A stretch of 64,000 nucleotides of DNA from Zhengitettix transpicula (GCA_037074705.1 CM073596.1:27316001-27380000), one strand, 5' to 3'. Positions 25,839 through 39,129 are shown, counted from the stretch's first letter. Program-made: numbers and translations. Notes: a model not told the origin generated them from the letters alone.

Positions 25839-26404
25839 ACTTAAATTTATAGATATAGAAATACAGAAATATAATGAATTTACTTAAATTGAAACTAATT
25901 ATATTAAAACATAAACCAATCTGAAAAAAAATTACTTTAAAATTATTTTATAAATAAGCGGTTTGTTAGTGAGATACAAAAAAGGAACTGTATCGGTTTT
26001 AACATTAAGTGGATACCAGTCATCTTAAGTAAAGCATTTAATAAACTAATCTGGATTTATAATTCCTATGTATACCTAAAATATGGAAATTGTCCTAGTT
26101 GGTAGTGTAACTGGTGTCATAAATATTTTTAGGAATGATAAATTAAGTTCAGAATATTTTATGGTTAAGTGATGCTGCATACGTAATTACCGTAATTTAT
26201 ACTATCCCGTTCTACTTTAATATTAGTAATAAAATTTCTTATTTGGAAGACTTATCCTCCAATTGAATGTTTAAAAGGCTTGATGAAGACTTTTACCATT
26301 TTATATTTCTTTCTCACGACTCACATGTTACCGAGTAATAAATTCAGTATGTAATTGATTTATTTCCATATATATGTTATTCTCTTGAATTCTGGTATAA
26401 ATAT

Positions 26405-26750
26405 GAATTATGAATTTCGGTGTAAGCGTGCAGGCAATTACGAGGGTTCACGATGCCAGGAACAAGTGTAGTTTCGGCTCTGTGTCGGGCTCGCAGAAGT
26501 GTTTGAGTTGGAGGGCGCTAGAACGGATGTGCGAGAGCCTCGTTAGTCGACACCGCGATGGCACGTTTTCGCTCTCGTTCCTCCCGCACGTGAACCGACA
26601 GGTTCCGCACTCGTTGCTTCGTTAACGGCGCCCTTCCGGTCACGCTGTGTCACGTCGCCGACAGATGCCAGCACCGTACCGAGATTCATTCCGCCTCCGA
26701 AAACGAACGTGAGAACGAGATCGTGATCTGCTTTCCGAAGCATGAATTTT
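26405..26750. promoter_or_regulatory. CpG-rich patch
   Basis: The patch is strongly CpG-rich ('gtcgggctcgcag', 'cgacaccgcgatgg', 'cacgtcgccgacag') between A/T-rich flanks, with sharp edges. Frames on both strands (26410-26625 plus, 26543-26743 minus) show no known domain. A promoter or first exon of an unseen transcript, or a conserved element, is possible; only the composition is seen. Confidence 0.3.
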
Positions 26751-28204
26751 GAAAATTCTTGACATCATCTCCTTATCTATGCAGTCTCATGTCTTCTGCC
26801 TTCATCTTCTAAAACATGCTACTCTTTCATATAGAGATTGGATGAATAAGGAATCAGTTCCAGTCTACGTTCATTCAATATTCTGCTTCCTTTTATGTAA
26901 CGAGAATACTACTATGAAACTATTAATGACAGATGGTTGACAGTTTTCCGGTTTTCGGATTTGTTAATATTCAAATATATTCTGGAGAAAAAGCGCGTCA
27001 CTCATTACAGTGTAGTAAAAGAAGATTACGATGTTACTGTATAAGTCTATTGTTATTTCCCTCACTGAAGTAAACTATTGTTTCATAGTCCACAACTTCA
27101 CCACTTTTATAATTCCATTCAACTGGAAAATTAAACAATTAATTGATTGAATTATTTATCAATAAAACTCTATTTCATTAAAAATTGAAAAACAAATTAT
27201 ATCCGTAAAGATATACAAAAATTTCTTTCTTAATTTACAGTCTTTCAGTTACTGCAGGACTCAATAAAATAAATAAATTAAACAACTAGAATTCACTAAA
27301 TTTCAAAATAATTATAGTCAACTATAATACCTTTATATTTATATTTAAATTTGCATTTGGTTTTTAATTATAGGTGAGAAAAAATATTTTACCTGTAATA
27401 TCTCGACTAGCATTTGCTTTTAAACAAAACATCTGGTATAAGTTCTCTACAAAATACTTAAAAAAATTCGTTACTTATTTTACTGCTCTTTCCTAAAGTC
27501 TGGAGTTACTGATTATTCATATATTAATTTTTTACATCACTTATATTCAGCATAATTTTTATATTTTATTTAAATTATTTAACATGCTTCTTATTATTAT
27601 ATTGTCGTTTAATTTAGATGGAAGGGTCTAATTATGGCATTTTCCGTCAAATTAATTATAAATTTTTATTCGTATTATGTCTTATATTAATGTAAAATAT
27701 GCATTTTCTGTCATTAAGTTTCGTTGTCTTTATTTTAAGATAAACAAATTTTTTATTTTGATACCAAACTAATTTATGAACTATTTTTTAATTAGTATGA
27801 GAGATTTTGTGGAAACAAACTTAGTTGGACAACTAAACAAATAATAATTTTCCTACATCATATGGTAGTATAAAAATAAAGAAATAAAATGCTAATAATG
27901 AGTAATGACGTTGAGAATCTAGATATGAAAAATGAATATAAAAACTATAATTACAGAAATATCACAATTTGGATTTTGTGATATTTGATTCATTGATGAT
28001 ATAATCAATGAGACCATTGTTGCACTTATTCAGTATATTTGTCAACAGGTATATTTCAGAAATACATCTTTTGGTATAAACATTTCAATATTAAGAAAAT
28101 TGCATTTAAATATAAATATAAATGAGACTATAAAAGATTTAATGTTTTGATAGAAGCTCTAAATGCTACGACGCTGAAATAAAGGCTCAGAATGGATAAA
28201 ACTC
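26751..28204. other. AT-rich DNA without recognised genes
   Basis: No gene was recognised. The only structure that stands out is the pair of hairpins at 27957-28010, next to the SINE head. Confidence 0.5.
27957..28010. repeat. Twin adjacent hairpins
   Basis: AAATATCACAA (27957-27967) is the exact complement of 27976-27986. Four bases later CATTGAT (27991-27997) is the exact complement of 28004-28010. Two perfect stems this close together are less common than a single A/T-rich stem. Confidence 0.7.
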
Positions 28205-28276
28205 GACCGGACCGGGGATCTAACCCAATAATTCCGTTTAGTAGACGATGCTCTTACCACCTGAGCTACCCTGATC
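28205..28276 (-). repeat. tRNA-derived SINE head with Pol III boxes A and B
   Basis: On the minus strand this 72-base segment still folds like a tRNA. The acceptor arms pair at six of seven positions (with G-T wobbles), the D stem GCTC/GAGC is perfect, and the T stem closes with three G-C and two G-T pairs around TTAGATC. Box A (TAGCTCAGGTGG, 28257-28268) fits the consensus, and box B (GGTTAGATCCC, 28215-28225) differs at one position. The anticodon stem does not pair, so this is not a working tRNA. It continues past the tRNA end into unrelated sequence, as a SINE body does. SINE heads of this kind serve as internal Pol III promoters. No second copy is in the window, and the body and tail borders are unclear. 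Confidence 0.75.
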
Positions 28277-29200
28277 GAATAAAAACTGATTTTATTAAAA
28301 TATAATATACTTTATTTATTCCTCACTTCATCTTTCGATTGCATATTTTTAATGTTCGTGATATGGGAGACAAAACAGTGAAAACATACTAGCATGTCGC
28401 ACTCAGCTAGATAACAGATGTTTTCCATTACGAATGTATTACGTCATGACGCAACTTTTATATAACTATCCAATCTTTATGTAATGCTTGTTTGTATTTC
28501 TCTATTGGCATTCGGGTTACTTCAGCAAATAAATGAGACTGGTGCAGAAATTACAATGGCGTAGGCGGAGACAAAAGATTTCAAAATCAACTCAACTTCT
28601 CAATGACTAAGTTACAGAGAGGAGGCGTATAAATTGCCTTCCTTGGGCGAACTTCCAGTCCGCGAAACACTATTACAATAACTCACGGCCGATTGCTTTC
28701 CAATTTCCAACACAAGCGACTGCTTCTGCTTTTGCGGGTCGAAGGGCACACACATGCTGCCCGTGTCCACTTCTCCAGAACTCCTGGCAAACTGTTTCAC
28801 AACTCAAGTGGAAACAATACCTCGGACGGTAGGGATACCAGTGAGACAGAGCGTCATCAGCTACTAATTCGGATTGTTCATCGCCATTTTCTCATTCAAA
28901 AGTACAAATATGCCTTATCTGGAATCTCAAATAGGACATTTATTGAATAGGTTCATGTAACTTGCAAGAAGAATCAGGCCATTGAAAATATTAGTGTTAC
29001 ATTTAATAATGAGAATATTTCTAACGTAAACAATAATTTTCCTGGTAGCAGAATGTATTAGATTTAAAAGTGTTTCAAACCTAAAGCCATTAAATTGATA
29101 CATTATTCAATTTATGCCTATTGTGTTAAGATAACATATTACATTGTCTTAAAGTCGTTAAAACATACCAGTAATACCCTATCAATATAATCACTTTCAA
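28277..29200. other. Unassigned DNA with one GC-richer patch
   Basis: A GC-richer patch at about 28610-28850 carries opposing frames of 62 (minus) and 85 (plus) codons without known motifs. The rest is A/T-rich and I recognise nothing. Confidence 0.45.
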
Positions 29201-29296
29201 CTCTCTCTCCCCCTCCCCCCTCTCTCTCCCCCCTCCCCCTCTCTCTCCCCCTCCCCCCTCTCTCTCTATATATATATATATACATAAATATATATA
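29201..29296. repeat. CT-rich low-complexity block passing into (TA)n
   Basis: CTCTCT and CCCCCTCCCCCC units repeat three times on the plus strand (29201-29267) and then change to alternating TA. The frames read through it on the minus strand are Gly/Arg/Glu-rich artefacts of this repeat. Confidence 0.95.
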
Positions 29297-29799
29297 CTGA
29301 CCAAAAAATGTTGTAAACAATTAGAACATTGTGTTTGTCCATTGTCACCAATTTTTACTGGATAAGTTTGTCAAAAGATTCAAAGATTATCAAATTCTAT
29401 AATTCATTAGTCTAATTCCACTCTTTTTTATATAATTAAAAACTACAAGAACCCAATTGACAGCTATAATAATCGTTGTGTTGTTTAGAAAATCCTTTAG
29501 TCTGATTGTAATTCTTGCTACATGGGAAAAAAATAAAAGACAGTTAAAAATCGGTATTAAATCCGAACTCATATTAAAAATGAAGCTCCGCATTCAAAAA
29601 AGTATGTAGTCTATTAATTGGCAAGAATTTGATGTTTTCACCAGTTACCGCTCTATAATTATTACAGAAATGCTTAATATCAAAGCTTACCTTGATTATT
29701 TTTTCCATATCTGCAAAGAACACAATGAGTTTAGACTAGTTCTTTTGTTAATTATTTTCATAATTTTTTTATCTTTTTAAATTTTTTTATAGGCGCTAT

Positions 29800-29800
<1 letters not shown>

Positions 29801-29824
<24 letters not shown>
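29801..29824. repeat. (AT)n microsatellite
   Basis: This is an alternating AT run of about 12 units. Confidence 0.95.
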
Positions 29825-29830
<6 letters not shown>

Positions 29831-31459
29831 GTCAAAGTACTGCCAGTTATAAATAATTTGCAATTCCTCTTAACTTTCAGAAATAAAAATATTATCCATG
29901 AAATTTATATTCATGTAAATACTTGTCAATCAGTAATGACATTATTGGTTATATTCAATTTATAAACTGGTTTTAGCAATTAAGTCGTATTTGTATGAAA
30001 CTACATTTAATTTTATTGGATGTATATTAATCTCAGTTTCCTTGAGGTGAACATAAATCACTGAAACAACCAAACCTACCGTTACGGTTCACTCAATAAT
30101 TACACATACAATTGGATATTTAGGGGTTGACAATTATATTTTTTTTGAAAATTCAAACAATAATTAAAATAGTTCGCATAATGGGGAAAAAATTATATTT
30201 TAAAGTTTGGTTTTTGTAATAAAGTACCATTATGAGAAAAATGAAGTATAACTAATGAGACAAGGAAAGTACAGGGCCATGGTATTTTTGAATAGCTTCA
30301 TAACACAGCAGATTTCTGATACAGCACAAAATTTTCTGGTAATTGACTTTTATAATGGAGGATTATAGTTTCCGTAGGCAAAGGTCAAGTTTGTTTCTAT
30401 GAGTGAAATTTCAAATTATCTTTAATATGTTTCAAAGGAATGAAATAAGGCTGTTTATGTTACAACAATGTTTAAGACCAGAGGGTAATATAATTTAGTT
30501 GTAGTTGAAGCACAATCCGATCCATGTAGCGTTCCTCACTCACACAAACTGGATTGTCTGAGCTTTGGACGTAGTTTAGTGAAGTTACAGCGCGTATTAG
30601 CTGTAGCAGAGGATGTTCGTAACTGAATTGTTCTGGGCGTGCCTTAATCCTGAACCGAGCATATTTGCAGCTCTATAGATGCAACATCGACCAATGAAAA
30701 TTTTCGAATTGTGAGCCCAAATGCGACGTTTTTTGTGGCATTCAGAACATATTTCGCTCATCTGTAAATATATCGTAATTGAAATTTGACTGGCAATTCG
30801 TTGCCGCTGAGAATTCATTCAAATGAAATTAATATGAGTATGCTTTTTATAATTACAACTAATCTTTTACCTGCGTCCTCTAGAAACTACAAGAATGCCG
30901 ACAAAGATTATACATGTCTTCTCTTATATTTTTAATGATATTATTTTTTGAGCAGTTCTAACTCCTTGAAAATTTCTTCTTTATCTCTAAGTAAATTATA
31001 AGATCTTTTGAATTTTTTCTAAGTCTTACAGGTTGTGCTTTAGTAGAGTACAGAGATTTGGAGTCTGGTATTAAACACAATCAAAAGTTTTACTTCGGAT
31101 ATTCTACAACTAAGAGAAAAATGGTTAATTTTTCTGACTTCATTGGATTATAAATTAATAAACCAGTCAAATTCGTCAGAAATATGTTATTAAAAATTAT
31201 CACAGCGCTTCATTCCTTTTTTCCGACAATTTTCACGTGCATATTAAAATTATTTAAAAATCAGAATCTATAAAAATTTTGAGAGAACTAGCTTTATCGA
31301 ACGTGATATTTATAATATAGTTATTTGAAAATTTATAGAACTTTTATAACAACTTATTTAATGATAATTAAAAATATTTTGGGAAATTTCTAAACGCGTG
31401 CGCATTATTCATGAAAATATTTACGTGCAATTTTATAATATATAGGCTGACCTTAAAGT
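29825..31459. other. Unassigned AT-rich DNA
   Basis: No gene or repeat was recognised. A slightly GC-richer stretch lies at about 30520-30800, with a 73-codon minus frame that shows no known motif. Confidence 0.5.
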
Positions 31460-31860
31460 TGTGATTCGTGATGGCGCAAGTTGTCTTCTGTGCCGAAAGG
31501 ATTTCGGCGTGGGACCTAACACCACGCAGTCGCTCTTCAATAGGTCAGGGCCGGGCAGAGCAACTTCCAGCTACTCGGCATGTAAATTGGGCGGAGTCAC
31601 GTCAGTTCCACGAGACGTAGCACATAAAACTGGAATTGCCGCGTTGCCGTTGCTCCGTTACGGCCTGTCCCATTGTGTTCTTAGAGCGGGGGCGGAGGAT
31701 ATCTTGTTTACGTCAGCATTTAATTTAACTCTAGCGATATTGTTGTCCCCCCCTCTGTCGCAAAGCGCGACATCAGCTGCTGCAATATCCGAGTCGTGAC
31801 AAATCCTCGTCACTGCCGGTGAATAGACGATTTGATGCGGCGATACTAGTTAAACACGTC
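31460..31860. promoter_or_regulatory. CpG-rich patch with 112-codon frame
   Basis: The patch is CpG-rich throughout, with 'gggcggag', 'cacgtcag' and 'gggggcggagg' words of the GC-box type. A single 112-codon plus frame (31461-31799) spans most of it. Its translation is Ser/Ala/Leu-rich with no domain I know. An unmethylated CpG-rich promoter or first exon is possible. The reverse strand offers no comparable frame, which makes this the least unlikely coding patch of its kind here, but I do not assign a product. Confidence 0.3.
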
Positions 31861-32040
31861 ATTCAGTATGCAAATGCTATTCTGACAACTACGTGTAAAG
31901 ATTAGAAACTGCCATATTATTATAATAACCCAGAAATTAAAAATTTCAATAATTTAAAGTTTATCACCAAGTACATATTCCAATTAATGACTTAATTTCA
32001 GTTACGACTTAATCTATAGTAATCAACTAGAATTAGTCAA

Positions 32041-32290
32041 ATAATAGACAACGTAGTAGCCAATAAATATAGTAAATAACAAATATTAAATACCACGTAA
32101 TGGTTCTACAAACCTTGTTGCTTTCGTCAGGTGTAAAAATACTCGTAAGAGCTTCAAAAATGAAGGAAAGCGCAAACAAGACGACTAAATAATCGTTTTT
32201 CGATATTCTACACACGACGAAAGCAGCAAGGTATCCATAAACATTTGTGGTAATTTACTGTTTCCCTTTATTTCGTCTGTTTATTGGATA
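32041..32290. repeat. Palindromic repeat family, divergent copy G
   Basis: The left arm (32041-32131) and right arm (about 32213-32290) are imperfect reverse complements with a 'ccttgttgctttcgtc' / 'gacgaaagcagcaagg' inner segment. The order 'aaataccac', 'ttct', 'ccttgt' and 'tcaggtgt' matches the left arms of copies A, B and D. This places it in the same family despite heavy divergence. Confidence 0.7.
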
Positions 32291-33700
32291 TTTCATTGTA
32301 TATTTATGATTTTCATCTAATATATGTTTGTATCTTTTAAAAATTTAGTGTTTTGAGGACACAAAATTCTATATACTAATGGTAATATAATTTTATAAGT
32401 TCCGTTTTAATTGTCTCAGAAACGTAACTCCAGTTAAGTTTCATAAAGTAGAGAATCGTGGAAATATTAAGCTCCGGAATATTTGGTCCGGCTACCATTG
32501 TGTTCTATTAAGGATATATTACCTTTACGCATGTGTATTGCGGGTAGAAAATTGTTTATCTGCCATTCTCTACTCATAAAACTTAAACAATTAAAGTTAA
32601 AACCCCCCAAATTTGTAATAATAATTTGCGTCGAGATTTAAATTATTTATTTGGCAACTTCAGTGGCTGGATCAAAAAATTTAGACAACGTATAATTCTT
32701 CACTTCAGGAGAATAGGGATGTGAGTTTCGCATGTAGTGGAATCTATGAGAAATTTGGAATGTTAGCAAGAAGCTTCGTGACAAAAACTTCTTAAACTAA
32801 ATATAATTATTACACTTTCATTTAATAATGAAGACAAATTGTTTTAAAATTCGACCATGAAGATTAGAGGATTTATTTTTAAGCAGAGTATAATTGCGTT
32901 TTAATCGTTAGCAAGGAATGCTATAGGAGGGTATAGGTTATCAATATATCACTTAATTCTGTTTTATATGTACACATATCTAATTTAAAGAAGGCAGATA
33001 TAACACCAAGGGATGAGTGTACTGGACTATATTCCTGCACAATTCGACGTACTTAAAAACAGTTTAAAGTATCTCAGCCACAATTTACGACGTTCGTAGT
33101 TTCTCCTGCGAGTAACAAAACACCGAACCAGACTTCTAGTCCTAGCTCTGGATGGGATGGGATGTTTACAGGGAACGCAAGACGGAGTACCACATCTAGC
33201 AATAAAAATTAATGGCGGCTGAAAAACACTTCGGAGGTAGACGACGCCATTGCTCCGTTCAGCAACAAAGTAGGAAAATTAGAATCCAGTCCTTTTATTC
33301 CACTATCTAACTATAAATTTGATACATATTAATAAACAATTTAGGTTTCCAAATTCCACAGTTAATCTAGAAATTCTGTTAAATATCTGCAATAAAGTGA
33401 TTTATCGTGTAGTTCTAGAGAATTTTTTCTAAAAAACAGAATTAAATATCGAAGGCAAGAGATTATTAAAATAGAAATGTAATAATCGTAATTTTTTAAA
33501 CGACTAGTACGAAAGACTGAGTAGTACAATGAGAAGTGGCAAATAATATATTAATGCATTGCTTTATGTCGAAGTTGAATTTATTACAAAATAAATTAGT
33601 AATATTCTAAACAAAACGAGTAAAGAAATTTATATGTAAATAGAACACTAAAAGCAAAACTTGAAATAGCAAAGAAATATAAATTTGGATAAAGGAGAAA
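32291..33700. other. Unassigned AT-rich DNA
   Basis: I recognise nothing apart from a GC-richer stretch at about 33090-33270 containing a short 'gggat' direct repeat. Confidence 0.5.
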
Positions 33701-33877
33701 TGAATAAGAAAGATAGCCAATTTAGACAAAAGAGGTAATAAAAATACCACACAACGTTTATGGGACCAGTGCAGTTGTTTCTCTAGGCTCTTTTTATGGC
33801 AAAAGGGAAGGATCCCAAAAAAGCTATGCGCTATTTATATTACATTTTTTGTATATTGGCCATCTTTATTACTAATT
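33701..33877. repeat. Palindromic repeat family, copy C with deleted left arm
   Basis: The outer left arm ('gaataagaaagatagccaa' to 'ccacacaacgttta', 33703-33760) jumps directly to the central 'accagtgcagttgt' motif. The right arm is complete: 'tctaggctctttttatggc', 'gggaaggatccc' and 'ctatttatattacattttttgta'. The inner half of the left arm has therefore been lost. The outer ends still pair ('gatagccaatt' against 'tattggccatct'). Confidence 0.8.
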
Positions 33878-36800
33878 ATTTTCAATCAGACGTAAATTTT
33901 TCATTTTAATAAGAAGAAATGTCTAGTGTTTTGAAAACTTAGAAATATAAAGATATAAAAATGTTGGTTTTGGTGTATTTTAAATTAATTGTAAGACTTA
34001 AAAGAAGCTGATATACAAAGTGACCAAACCAATGTTTTAATGATCCAGGCAAAACGCTTAGATTTAAATTGAGATTGTGATGAAAGGAAGATCCCTTGTA
34101 CTGCATATTCGTAGAGAACAAATTGTGGAGCAATTCCGACGCTTCGTAGAACTTGCCGATCTTTGCAGAGCTGTGTGCAGGTAATAACACCGGTTGAGGG
34201 CTTACCTTGTGCACAATGAAACTCGAGGGTTTAATCTCGCCACTGTTCAAAGACAAAACAGACCGTTTGAGAACGCGTCAGGGCGTCGCACGCGCGGGCA
34301 AGCCACAATTACGATTGCGATGTAAGATATTAAGCCCCGTCCCTAATTCTGAGAGATCACGGAGGAAACAGAATCTGTTGCTGTGAACCGTGCTGTTTCT
34401 GTCTGCTTTGGTTTCAGCATATACCACCGCCTCAAGTAACGAAATGTTACAAATTAAACCGCTTTCATCTAACGATCATTCTTATTCTATTGCAGAAAAA
34501 CAGTAAAATATTTTTCACTGAAAGATCGAAAGTGTATCTCCATTTAACGTTGAATTTTAATGATTCACAGATTCGAAGAAAAAATGTTTTGCCGGGGTAA
34601 ATACTTTCAGAGCTTTACACATCTTTATGAATAATTTATTACAGTTATAAGTATTTGATAGACACACATTTAAACGTTCAAAGTATGTTTTTTAAATAAA
34701 TTTTTTAAATTTTAAAATATGTCTTTATAATTATACTTTTTGGCGTATAGTGAATCTGATGATTACAAAACTTGCTATATTCTATTTCCTAGTATATAAT
34801 TATAAAACCGGCATCAGTTTAAAAATATTAGATCCACGACTGTATACGATAAGAGAGTGCGAAATTGAAAAAACTATCATTCATTGTATCCTGTATTTTT
34901 TTCTGTTGATACAATATTAATTTGTTGTCTTCCATTTCTTTCGGACCTTGTTAGAAGTCATCCAGATTTTAATTTAGGTAAGTTATAAATCCGAAACTTC
35001 GGATAACTTCTAATGATTATTTGCTTTAATAGTAAACAATTACTTTCGTAGAATTTATTAGCATCCGCTGCTATAAATATGTATAAGTTATGTTTTATGC
35101 ATATAAGCTAATTTTCTCTTTTTTGACTTTCCTGCGAAAGAGATCCACTTGAAATTGAAGCGTACGTTTTACCTCGACTCTTAGATTATGAAACTGCATC
35201 CCTAAGGTAAATAGAAAAGTTATATTACTTTCGAAGGTAAAGCATTGCGTGAACCCGAACGCACTCGTATGAGACGCAACTTTTGGTGTCGTTGTAATCC
35301 GCAACTCATTACTGGTGGAAAGGCGCGCTTTTCTCTCTGTAAGACGAAGAGAAAGTCCCTTGTAACAAAGGTTTCATACCGAACCACAGAGCAGCTAATG
35401 AAAGCACGCCGACAAGCAATTTCGCGGACGCAGATGAAGGGCTCAGGGAAGGGGAAATAATTTTACGACCATTTGCATCAATAAAGAAATGCAGCGTCGC
35501 TTTGCGTATCCCCACCCCCTACCCCACCAACACTCCACTCCACAAAACTGCTACGATTTTAGTTACCTTCATCTAAGTTAACTCAGTGTCTATAAAGATG
35601 AAGGACTTTTTTTTAATAGAAAGAAGTCATCCGTGCTTCGTTTGAAAGAGTGGCGTTCCAAAGAGACTTTGTTATGAGTGTATATATGTTACAATTTATT
35701 AATATAATTATCAATAAAAATATAGAAAAACTATACTATAAAACTTAACAATAGTTTTTCTATTTTATCCTCAAAAGATATTTCTATGGATTTTTTAAAA
35801 AATTATATTTTATCTGTACAGATAAATATAAAAAAATTATTTTTTTTCTGTACAGATAAATATAAAAATATACTGTCGAAAAGGTAAACAATTATTAAAT
35901 TAAATATTTTAGGCATTTAATAATTAGGTTTTTTATTAAAATACGTCTTATGATGGACATTAGACATAAAATACAAAAGTAGCTTTAATTCATATATCAG
36001 TCATATTAAATTATATATATAATACCAAAAAAAACCAACCATGATTCACATTTGGACTGAAATATGTCAAATTAAATAAATTTTAATTTCTATAATAGTC
36101 TTCTTTTGACCTTATTAACCATTTGAATTATACAAACGAAAATCATTATTATTAAATTTAAATTCTAGAAAGAGTTATGATCCCTTATTGTTAGTCTAAC
36201 TTCTTTACTTTTATATTAATATCATTTCTTAGTTTAAGAAAAGGATTTTGAATCGTCTACCGAACCCTGGAATATAACATTACATTCGCATATTAATATA
36301 AGGATTTAAATATTTATCTTTTATCACTGGTTAGTCTTCTTACATGTGTAACATCTACCCACCAGCGTAGTCAACATTTATTTGGAACCGTAAGATATTT
36401 CATATTCTGAAAATAAATTTTTCGACTTAAAAATATGATTTTTGGTTACTTGCCATTTTGAAATTTTGTTACTTAAGCGTTTTTTATGCGTACGTTCGGG
36501 ATTTGGGAAAATTTGAGTAACGTTTTTTCAGTTACGAATTTTTCAAACCATTCAATATTATAAAATTGTCAGAAGTTAAATGGTTTTAATTGGATTAGAG
36601 TTTTCACGTTCCAGTAAACGTCAAGCCTTTTTGTTCGTGTATTTAATATCAATATCAATTAATTTCAAAATTCAATTTGCACAATCCCCTGTGACAAAAA
36701 TGTGATTGTGTATTATTATTACGTAAAATGACGAGTATTAATATGCACGGAATGGTAATATAATAATAATATTGATTCCCTCGAAAAATTCATATAGAGG

Positions 36801-39129
36801 CGCTCGCTTGAAAAATTAGTTTGTTTAGGACGTATGGGTTTATAAATGGAAATTCATAAAAATAAATCTGGAAGAGAATTATAATATCTCACAACATACT
36901 CATTTCATGGTACAAATAATACGATATATTTTAACACGGCACTCTATTTCGGATGTCATTTACTTTTGAATACTCCCACGTTCCTGATTTGAAGAGTAAA
37001 AAAAATGAGTAATTTATTTCTCTTGAGTTGCTGTGTGCTGTGGGATTACATTTTCGTCTGAGGGCGAAATGAAAAGCACGGAAAATGAATGGGCAGAATG
37101 ATGTATGTTCGATATGTAGATGAACGAACGTCCGAGGCCCTGAATAGATGGATGGATGGATGTAATGTTTATGCAGATCCAGCCTCGAAATTGCTCAATT
37201 TGATATTTTACCTCAGGGATAAAATACTTATTATCGTTAATAATTACGCATTTGAGGAGGAAATTAATACTGAAGCCATCGGAGAGAATTCGTGTAATTT
37301 AAATGCTTATCTGAAAAGCGGTATTGACGTATGGAGATTAAATTTTACAATCAATTCAAAAATATTGCCGAAAGTGTGACAATTATACTGTGAAAGATGT
37401 GTAGCTGTTTATACAGAGACGAAAAATATCACAAAAACATTTCATTGCCATATTTGATCATTTATCGAAAAATTTGATTTTATGATAACGTGATAAAATT
37501 ACATTTTTGTGTTATTAATTTGAAAGCAGGCTTTATATAGTGTAATTGGTTTGCGTCATCCGAATTTTCGCAAGTTTGGTTCAGAGAAACGGTGTCAATT
37601 TGTGAAATAATATTAATATGAAATTAAATAACAGCTCATTAAACGGGCAAATAAGAGCAAATTATATAAGCACACAACGTTACATTTCCGTCAGAAGATT
37701 TCGTCAGTTGTAATAATTCGAAGTTTTAGGTCCCAGTGAAATATAATTTAAATATTGATCTGAGAATTTGTTTTTATTGGGTACCTATTAATATTTATCA
37801 AGAAATACGTTGATATTAGACACAACAAAATTTAATTCACTCTTACTGTCATCCCCTAATCATAAAAACCTTAAAATTTTGCAAAATGTCTGTAAAAAAT
37901 GTCACATATGTATCACTTAAAAGTAAACTAATACTGTAGTCTTCATAAATAAAAAACTACGATTAACCTCTTGTTACTTAAAACAAATATTTTGAATTTT
38001 TTATAAAAAATTATTCTTATTTCAATTAATGCTACATAGGAGAAACTAAAGGGTTACTTTTTAAAAAATTGAGTCTAATATTATCTATTGGAACAATTCT
38101 AATATTTTAGACTTTTATACTATAATAGAATGATTATGAAAATATTTTATAATGTCATTTATAATGATTGTTAATTTATTATTTTAACTTATTAATAATA
38201 CACTTCATTATCATCTTAACAAAATCACAATGGTATCCCTAATTTTAATATTATTTGCATTATAAATATTTTAAGTTTATCTTAAGTTACAAGAATATTA
38301 TTTCAAATAAATACTTATGTGTCGCGGTCGAGTATAATGTAAGATCATTTGTGTCGCGATAATAATTTCAATCACAATGCATAGAGTATTATCGTTATGA
38401 GTCAGAGGAAAGCAGAAACGTAGAATTCAGGAAATTGTCACGTAAATCCTTTTGTGTGGAGTCTGAAAATGGGACTTCCCAACCAAGAGCTTCTTGGGGT
38501 AGACTAGAACCGACGCTCTACGGGACGATGTCAGATATTAGTTGCAGTGATCCCCCGGGGAACACTTCTGTAACTTGCACGGAAAATGTAGGGAGGGCAA
38601 TAATATAGCCTCGTACCTCTGGGGATTCCAGATACAAACGCCCGTGTTTACGGCAAGCTACGGCCGAATGATATTACCTGGATTAATAACCTACGAGCGC
38701 AAAGTTACCACAATTACGGAATCGCGTAAAGGACTAAAATCAGATTGGAGCGTCATTTTATCAAACACTATGTCGTTATAATATTAGAATAATGTACTCA
38801 TATCCGAAATAATTGATAGATTAAGTATTGACATGTTCAATATGCAGGTACACATTAGAAGGTACTTATTAAATACTAAACAGCTGGATCAACTCTGACT
38901 GATGACTATATTTGCGCCTGAAAGAGCGTGTATTTTATTTGAAAAGCATTGAACAGTAAGAGATCATAATATCAAAACATATTCTAATGACAGTTAAATG
39001 ATTTGAATAACGTTAATGAAGCACTTTAAAAATAATTTTTCAATTTATTTATTTATTCAGAAAGTTTTGAAAACTTCCTAAAGTTTTTCAATTTTTTTCT
39101 CAGAATGTTCTTTGTACAGCCCTTTGCAA
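33878..39129. other. AT-rich DNA without recognised genes
   Basis: No gene was recognised. Slightly GC-richer patches lie at about 34180-34320, 35340-35540 and 38460-38760. A 105-codon minus frame (33939-34256) and a 96-codon plus frame (37089-37379) have no known motif. A (GATG)4 run sits at 37147-37162. Confidence 0.5.
35814..35869 (+). repeat. Direct repeat of a palindromic 12-mer block
   Basis: 'ctgtacagataaatataaaa' occurs at 35814 and again at 35848, 34 bases apart. The CTGTACAG core is palindromic in both, and the first copy extends into a longer TATCTGTACAGATA palindrome. This could be a paired protein-binding site or a local slippage duplication. Confidence 0.75.

Noticed and set aside
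28205..28276. A functional tRNA gene
   Set aside because: The anticodon stem does not pair, box B has a change, and the sequence runs on into a SINE-like body.
29126..29351. Gly/Arg/Glu-rich frames on the minus strand
   Set aside because: The composition comes entirely from the CT-rich low-complexity block.
37147..37162. (GATG)4 run as a meaningful repeat
   Set aside because: Four units is within chance for a eukaryotic genome, and nothing around it suggests function.
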